Assembly (NCBI GenBank): GCA_037349315.1
Contig: JBAIAC010000004.1
Location: forward strand, 41,915,001 to 41,979,000
Direction: 5' to 3'
DNA length: 64,000 nucleotides
Source of the DNA: Chelydra serpentina
Lineage: Eukaryota > Chordata > Testudines > Chelydridae
Both the position numbers and the translations under genes were made by a program. The notes below the pieces were generated by a model. That model saw only the letters and a program-made list of their open reading frames with translations, was not told where the DNA came from and did no database searches. Shown piece by piece: positions 57,920 to 64,000 of the stretch (the first letter of the stretch is position 1; the number at the start of each line of letters is the position of its first letter).

Positions 57920-59600
57920 CTTTGGAGACCATCTTATTTTCTTCACCCAGACCTGGAATAATAACATCACAGACAGTTGGGTCCTTAAAATTATCCATGA
58001 GGGGTATTCCAAAGAGTTTCTTTCTTTCCCTCCTCAAAAACCCACCTCGTCTGATCTCCTTTCAGCGACCACACTCACCAACTGATTCTTCAACAGGAGG
58101 TGGAATACCTTTTACATCAGGGGATGATAGAAACAGTCCCACCTCAATACCAAGGGAGAGGATTCTATTCCCCATATTTCCTATTCCCATTCTGGACCTT
58201 TGGCAACTCAGCATCTTAATTCAAAAGCTGAAATTCAGAATGATTATGCTGGCATTTATAAATCCCCTCCCTTCAGGATGGGATGTGGTTCGTGGCTCTC
58301 AACATGAAGGATGCAAATTTCCACATAAATATTCACCCACCTCACAGGAAGTTCCTGCACGTTATGGTTGGCCAAGAGACCTACCAATTCCATCTCTGCC
58401 CCTTTGGGCTTGCTATGGCACCCAGGTTATTCATGAATGTTTTCACTGTAGTAGCAGCCCAGATGCAATGCCAAAGCTATATGGTGTTTCCATATCTGCA
58501 CAACTGGCTCCTCATAGGCCACTCTGACCAGGAAGACATATCCGCAACAGATTATCTTTGGCACCTTCTTGTTACCATGGGTGTTTGCATAAATACAGAA
58601 AAGTCCATTTTGTCAACAAAGACAACAATTTTCATAGGAGTATGTCTTTGTGGGAGCCTTTCTCTACACAGATAGATGTTATGTGATGTACAATTTGAGC
58701 TATTGCATCACCTGCAAACCATGAACTATGGTGCACTGGGTGTCTCTCTCTGTTAGGCCACATGCACCTGTGTGATGGTGTTCACCAGACTTGACTTGCG
58801 GTGTCTCTAAGCTTGGCTACACTTCACCTACCAACCAAACAGGGACAGCATTGACTTCCACCATGACTGTTCCCACCAGAATTCTCATCAGAGTTGCTTG
58901 GTGGTCCAGCCAAAGCAGAGTCATAATGGGGACTTTCTTCAGCCATCTCATACCAAGGGCCAGCATCCTGACAGACGCCCTCCTTAAAGGGTGGGGAGCC
59001 CACCTGGACTATCACATTGCTCAGGGTACTGGAGAGGCCAGGAGAGGTCAGGCTGCATATAAACTTGCTGGAACTGAGAGCAGGCCATCTTGCATGCAAG
59101 GCCTTTCGTCTCCTCATACACTCCCTCCATGTACAAGTAATATCAGACAATATCACCACAGTGGTGAATATAAACAAACAGGGAGGAGTGAGATACCATC
59201 CCCTCTGCCTAGAAGCAGTCAGACTTTGGAACTGGTGCACCAGAAACCACGTTATGATACAGGCCACATACTTCCCGGATGTACACAACTTCCTGGCAGA
59301 CAAGTTAAGCAGAAGCTTTTCTGCAGACTACAAATGGGAGATTCACAACACAGTTCTAATCAACATATTCAGACAATGGGGAACTCTGCTATGGGACCTC
59401 TTTGCATCCCAGGCAAATAAAAAGCTTCCCGTGTATTGCTCCAGGGAAGCTGTAGGCCACAATTCCCAAGATGACACTTTCCTGCTCCCCTGGACAGATG
59501 GCCTCAGATACGCCTTTCCTTCCATCCCCCTACTATTGCAAGCTCTATGGAAGATCTGTCGTGACAGAGCCACCATCCTCCTCCTAGCACTCTATTGACC
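57920..59600 (+). pseudogene. DIRS reverse transcriptase and RNase H, broken
   Basis: Would copy element RNA into DNA. RT parts in different frames: the LNMKDANFHINIHPPHRKFL block, the YQFHLCPFGLAMAPRLFMNV block and the active-site strand FPYLHNWLLIGHSD (58283-58675). The last shows YLHN where an active element has YLDD, so two catalytic Asp are lost. RNase H (59017-59598) shows NLLELRAGHLACKAF, VISDNITTVVNINKQGG, and LADKLSRSFSADYKWEI, with the DN and AD-LSR motifs kept. Stops and frameshifts separate the blocks. Confidence 0.88.
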
Positions 59601-59689
59601 CAGACAATTCTGGTTCCTAATATGTCCACATGCCCACCTATCAGGATCCACCCATTTCAGGATCTTCTAACTCAAGATGGGGGGAAGAT

Positions 59690-60370
59690 CAAGCATTCCA
59701 ATCTGGGCTCACTCCCCCTCCTGACCTGGTATTTCGATGGCTGTCAGAAATAGAATGCTCAGACTCTGCCCCTGTCCAGGAAATCCTTAACCAAAGTAGA
59801 ACGACTTCTACTAGAGCCTGCTACCTGGCTAAGTCGTGGTGCTTTTCCACCTGGGCATGTTATCACCAACATGTGCTAGATGCTGTAGGTATTTCAGTTA
59901 TCCTCGACTATCTAGTCTACCTAAAAGGTCAGGTCTGGCCCTTAGTTCACTGTGGGTACACTTAGCAACGATTAGTGTCTTCCTCCTTTTGGTAGAAAGA
60001 CTCCCTCTGGGTGTTTTTACACACCCAGACATTGTGCAATTTATGAAGGGCTTGATCAGGACTTTCCCACTGGTCATTAACCTACACCTTGATAAGACCT
60101 CAACTTTGTCCTGTCAACACTCACAGATCCACCCTTCGAACCTATGGCAATGTGTGCTGTGACCCACCTGTCCATGAAAGTGGCATTATTAGTGGCCATC
60201 GCTTTGACCACAAGGGTCAGTGACCTAGAAGCCATGATGGCAGACCCACAAAGAGAAGGTTTTCCTTAGGTTGCACCCCAAATTCCTCCACCAGATTGAT
60301 GTGGAACTCAGAAACAACCAATCAATCCTTACCTGTATTCTTCCCAAAACCCCATGCTTCTTCCAAAGAC
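59690..60370 (+). pseudogene. DIRS tyrosine-recombinase remnant
   Basis: Blocks SRTTSTRACYLAKSWCFSTW, then ILDYLVYLKGQ with LPKRSGLALSSLWVHLATIS, correspond to the N-terminal SAM-like domain of DIRS recombinases. The later part (60030-60370: MKGLIRTFP, then out-of-frame pieces) is disrupted. I could not find an intact R-H-R-Y catalytic set. Confidence 0.7.
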
Positions 60371-60666
60371 TAAAGACTTCACTCCCTTGATGTCAGGCAC
60401 ACCCTGGCATTCTAGCTGCAAAGAACCCAACACATTAGAAAATCTTCAAGATCTCCTCCATCCCTGCTGCTTTGGATCCTATTGGAGTGTGGTAAGAGGA
60501 GGAACTGGAGAGGCATCGACCTACACTGCCTCTTGTACCCTCAGTCAGGAGCCTGAGGGAAGCCACTGAGCATGGTGCTTCCTGCTAAATGATATATCCT
60601 TTTCAGCAGGCTCAGAAGAGAAGCCTGGACTTGAATGGACTGCCCCAAAGAGTTTACAGTCTAAAC

Positions 60667-61373
60667 CAGGAGTGGGCAAACTTTTTTGCTTGAGTTCCAA
60701 AACTGTATGGAGGACCGGGTAGGGAAGGCAGTGCCTCCCCAAACAGCCTGGCCTCCGCCCGCTATCCACCCCCTCCCACTTCCTGCCCCCTAACTGCCCC
60801 CCTCAGAACCCCCAACCCATCCAATCCCCCCCCCACTCCTTGTCCCCTGACCGCCCCCTCCTGGGACCCCCCCCGACCCTAACCGCTCCCCGAGACCCAA
60901 CCACCTATCCAACCCCCCCTGCTCCTTGTCCCCTGACCACCCCAACCCCTATCCACACCCTTGCCCCCTGACAGGCCCCCCCCAGGATTCCCACACTTAT
61001 CCAATCCCCCCCCTTCCCCATCCCCTGACTGCCCCGCCCCAGAACCTCCACCCCATCCAACTGCCCCCTATCCCCTGACTGCCCATGGGGACCCCTTGCC
61101 CCTTATCCAAACCCCCCCGCTCCCTGCCCCCTTACCATGCCACGCAGAGCAGCAGTACTGACAGCCACGCTGCCCGGCTGGAGCCGACTATGCCACCGCA
61201 GGAGCTCGCAGCCCCACCGCCCAGAGCACTGACAGCATGGCAAGCTGAGGCTGCAGGGGAGGGGGGATAGCAGGGAGGGGCCGGGATAGCCTCCCCGGCT
61301 GGGAGTGCAAGGGCCAGGCAGGATGGTCCCGCAGGCCGGCTGTGGCCCGCGGGCCGTAGTTTGCCCATCTTTG
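60667..61373. mobile_element. hAT MITE (CAGGRGTGGGCAAACT) with C-rich minisatellite core
   Basis: Left end caggagtgggcaaactttttt and right end agtttgcccatctttg, flanked by GTCTAAAC (60659-60666) and ATCTAAAC (61374-61381), an 8-bp duplication with one change. The core at about 60770-61110 has repeated C-rich units with the frame ccccctgactgcccc...cccatccaa...; the right part is GC-rich (ggcccgcgggccgtagtttg). The proline-rich open frames are by-products. Confidence 0.85.
60770..61110 (+). repeat. C-rich minisatellite
   Basis: Degenerate tandem units, roughly 50-65 bp, each containing a ccctgac(c/t)gcccc block, a cagaacccc-like block and an acccatccaa(t/c)cccc block. The unit length is irregular. 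Confidence 0.75.
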
Positions 61374-61381
61374 ATCTAAAC

Positions 61382-62345
61382 TGTGGTCTTGGAGTGGGGT
61401 GAGGGAGTGAGGGGGCAAATAATGAGATGACAGGACTGAGATTGCTGAGAGCAAGATCCGTGCAGTGCTTTGGTTACTCAGTAACATGTTTTAGTGGTGG
61501 TTTGTTTTAAATATATACAAAATAAAAATGGATCTATTTGATGTGTTTGAACATGGTAAGTATTCCTGTAGGAACTGGCCAATCCTTGATCTTTAAATAA
61601 TTACAATTAAACGTCTCCCCTGTTTGACAGGCATGATAACACCTCTCAGAGCCACAAAATCAGGGACAATACAAGTACAGAATGTTGAATGAGGTTAGTT
61701 GCCCTGATGATAAGAAGATCCACTAAACTTTTCTATTTCAGTTCACGTGTACTCACATGTACTAAACCTTGCACTGTTTTTTGCATAGGCTGTTTAAAAA
61801 GTAAATCCCTCTGTCTCATCAGAAATCTCATTCACACACACCAAATCCTACCCAGGGGTTGCTGTAGTTGCATATTTTAAGAGATTCTTTCTCTAAGATA
61901 TCCTGTTATCAATGCACCTGTCATACATAAATCAAAAAGCCAGATTAGACCTCTCAGCCTATGAAGCATTAACATGTGAATGACCGTTTATCTGGAGTAC
62001 ATTTTTACATACAGTTTTGCAAATGTGCTTTTGAAAAGCATGGGCTTGGCAGAGTTGAAGTTTAAAATCTATTTATCCAGGGAACAGGTACAGTGAGGCA
62101 GTAACAATGCAAGTTTTCCCTATGCTACCCTGCTAGTATCCTCACTCCTGACCTGCAGAGCATAGTTTAAGCTTTATGCTTGTTCTCTTAGCTGAGTATC
62201 AATAAGGGTGCCAAACACGATGGGGTGATTTGTTAGGTGGACTCTTGTGTACTGGACTAACACAATTAACTGACTTACTCAATCCAGCGTGACCTCAGCT
62301 CATTCTTCTACTTCAGAAAAGAGCAAGATCTGGAAAACCTGCCTT
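61382..62345. other. Non-coding stretch, nothing recognised
   Basis: AT-rich. No exon of a neighbour gene was identified. Confidence 0.45.
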
Positions 62346-62645
62346 AGCCTTGGTCTACACTAGAGGGGGGGGTCGACCTACGATACGCAACTTCATTTAC
62401 TTGAATAGCGTAGCTGAAGTCGGCGTATCGTAGGTTGACTTACCTGGCCATGAGGACGGTGGCGAGTCTATCGCTGCCGCTCCCCCGTCGACTCCGCTTC
62501 TGCCTGTCACTGAGGTGGATTTCCGGAGTCGACGGGAAGCGTGTTCGGGGATCGATTTATCGTGTCTAGACGAGACGCAATAAATCGATCCCCGATAGAT
62601 CGATTGCTACCCGCCGATCCGGCGGGTAGTGAAGACGTGCCCTTA
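62346..62645. mobile_element. GC/CpG-rich multi-hairpin MITE (TCGA-rich family)
   Basis: Begins ttggtctacactagagggg with an 8-G run, then a hairpin gtcgacctacgatacgcaac...gtcggcgtatcgtaggttgac. It later has gatcgatttatcgtgtctag / gacgagacgcaataaatcgatc, and ends gggtagtgaagacgtgccc. In the opposite orientation it resembles 22869-23172. Confidence 0.75.
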
Positions 62646-63072
62646 TAGTGAGAAACTTAAAAAACATCAACCCGCTTAGCTTATCAAAGAGCAGGTTAAG
62701 AAGTAAGTTGATCACCGCCTGCCAGTAGCTACATGGGGAGAAGATTTCTGATATTAGAGGGCTCTTTAACCTAGCAGACAAAGGCACAGTGAGATCCAAT
62801 GGCTGGAAGTTGAACTCAGACCGATTCAGACTGGAAATGAAGCACTAATATGGCATTAATAGTGAGGGTCATGAAATACTGAAACAATTTACCAAGGGAT
62901 GTGGTGGATTCTCCATGACTTGAAGTCTTTAAGTTAAGACTGGATGTCTGCCAAAAAGAGATGCTCTAGCTCAACCAGAAGTTATGGGTTTACTATAGAA
63001 ACCACTTGGTGAAATGGAAGAAGTCAGAGTAGATAATCAAATGGTCACTTCTGGCCTTAAAATGTATGAATT
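62646..63072 (+). mobile_element. CR1-like LINE 3' fragment
   Basis: gagggctctttaacctagca gacaaaggc, aatggctggaagttgaactc, gaaacaatttaccaaggga, then ggtcacttctggccttaaaa tgtatgaa. The usual 3' end of CR1-like copies; decayed. Confidence 0.85.
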
Positions 63073-64000
63073 GTAACATGCTGTTCAGTGCCTCTGGTTC
63101 AGGGAATTATGTTAGGGAATTATTGGGATGTATTTTCAAGTAGAAAAAACTGCAAGCTCAATAGCACTAGAGACCTAGGTTGTGCCGTGTTTATCTTACC
63201 ATTAGGGCTGGAAGACTTGACTCTTTTTATCATCAGTGCTTCTGTCAGAGATTAGGGTGAGTCACACACTGTGCTTCCTAATTATTACAGGAATAGCTCA
63301 ACTTAAACAGAAAGAGTTTATAATAGAGCCCTGTTGTCAAGTTTCCAACGGCATGACACCTGGAAACTCACTGTTTCTAGGAATTGGGTACAGAGAGCAC
63401 AATGCAGTGTGTGGTGACAAGAGGCAGGTCTAGTGGGTATGTATTCTGGACAAGTCTTAACCTGATCTATCTCCCTGCTGATGGAACCTCTGATCTGTGC
63501 TTCTCTAGTCTTGTGTTTACCTTGTGTCCCCCCTAGTGCTGTGTTGGATGGGCGAGAATGGTAGAGTAGTTAGTGAAGGAAGAAGCTGGGAGCTCAGAGG
63601 AAGGAAAGAGACAAATCCTGTAGATAGAAGGGGGCCAGGGGCAGAGTGAGTTGAGAAGCTGTTAGGGGATTGTGGTAAAATAAGGCACATAGGAGGAGAT
63701 TGGGTGTTTTGTGTGGAAGGATTAATAACTAGTAGAAGACGAGGATGCTTTAAGGTGCAGTGAGAGATATGGATGAGAAACTGAAGAGGAGCTCAAAGGG
63801 TAAAGTGAAACACAATAATATAATGGGTCCGGTGACATAAGGCACATTTTTAAAAGAATTCCATAGATACTACAGTGCTCAGAGATTAACTTAAATACTA
63901 TGGTAGGGAGGGCCATATAAAAATATATAAATAGAGAACACACAAGTAATTCAATACGCATGAATTATAGCCACATCATTGTACACAAAACAATTGTCAG
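63073..64000. other. Non-coding stretch, nothing recognised
   Basis: Purine-rich zone at about 63540-63800. No gene or nameable repeat. Confidence 0.45.

Larger units (their letters stand above)
56211..60585 (+). mobile_element. DIRS-like tyrosine-recombinase retrotransposon, decayed
   Basis: The left terminal zone (about 56212-56400: cttctttgagtgctggtccc, gtgctcctgacagagggtat, agaggcaatg) has an inverted counterpart at about 60485-60580 (gaggaactggagaggcatcg, attgcctctt-like, caggagcctgaggg). Inverted terminal repeats are the hallmark of DIRS elements. Between them lie a gag-like region (56500-57770), RT plus RNase H (57920-59600) and a tyrosine-recombinase remnant (59690-60370). All frames are broken. 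Its right end is probably truncated. Confidence 0.85.

Noticed and set aside
60961..61487. Proline- and alanine-rich open frames
   Set aside because: Produced by the C-rich minisatellite and GC-rich end of a hAT MITE.
1..64000. CRISPR arrays, bacterial operons, phage or intact retroviral genes
   Set aside because: Nothing of the kind was seen; the window is plainly vertebrate genomic DNA.

Overview
Vertebrate genomic DNA, most likely from a turtle. The sequence is AT-rich and gene-poor, and its genes are split into short exons with GT/AG splice sites. It is packed with CR1-type LINEs, copies of a tRNA-derived SINE with the head typical of turtle (Cry-type) SINEs, hAT-type MITEs, MIR fragments and a DIRS-like element. 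The species call is an inference from repeat content; no species can be named.

One protein-coding gene is recognisable: the 3' part of TNFRSF19 (TROY, a TNF-receptor family member), on the + strand. Four coding exons are seen: 35735-35899 (transmembrane segment), 36987-37112, 40754-40856 and 43297-43697 (C-terminus, stop at 43688-43690). They splice in one consistent frame. A probable non-coding last exon starts at 51069 and runs to a polyA signal at 53544. The exons for the signal peptide and cysteine-rich domains were not found, so bases 1-35734 are probably mostly one long intron of this gene.

Layout. 1-35.7 kb: intron-like DNA with CR1 pieces (1-531, 1713-1925, 5410-5835, 23173-25110, 29607-32700, 32701-33425), two Cry-type SINEs (7234, 12690), MIR pieces, palindromic MITEs, a 2.15-kb hAT derivative at 9034-11186 with a perfect 8-bp target duplication and a nested pogo-like MITE, and an inverted duplication at 4782-5600. 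35.7-53.6 kb: TNFRSF19 exons and introns, with CR1 insertions, a 226-bp palindrome at 37571-37796, a 7SL-RNA-like segment at 41405-41515, and several hAT MITEs with 8-bp target duplications. 53.6-64 kb: downstream DNA with a hAT MITE (54811-55113), a decayed DIRS-like retrotransposon (56211-60585), a C-rich hAT MITE (60667-61373), a palindromic MITE (62346-62645) and a CR1 tail.

Apart from TNFRSF19, every long open frame that I recognise is a remnant of a transposable element. The most interesting structures are the template-switch-like inverted duplication, the mirrored hAT element, the head-to-head palindrome, and a recurring hammerhead-ribozyme-like core in short retroelement tails.
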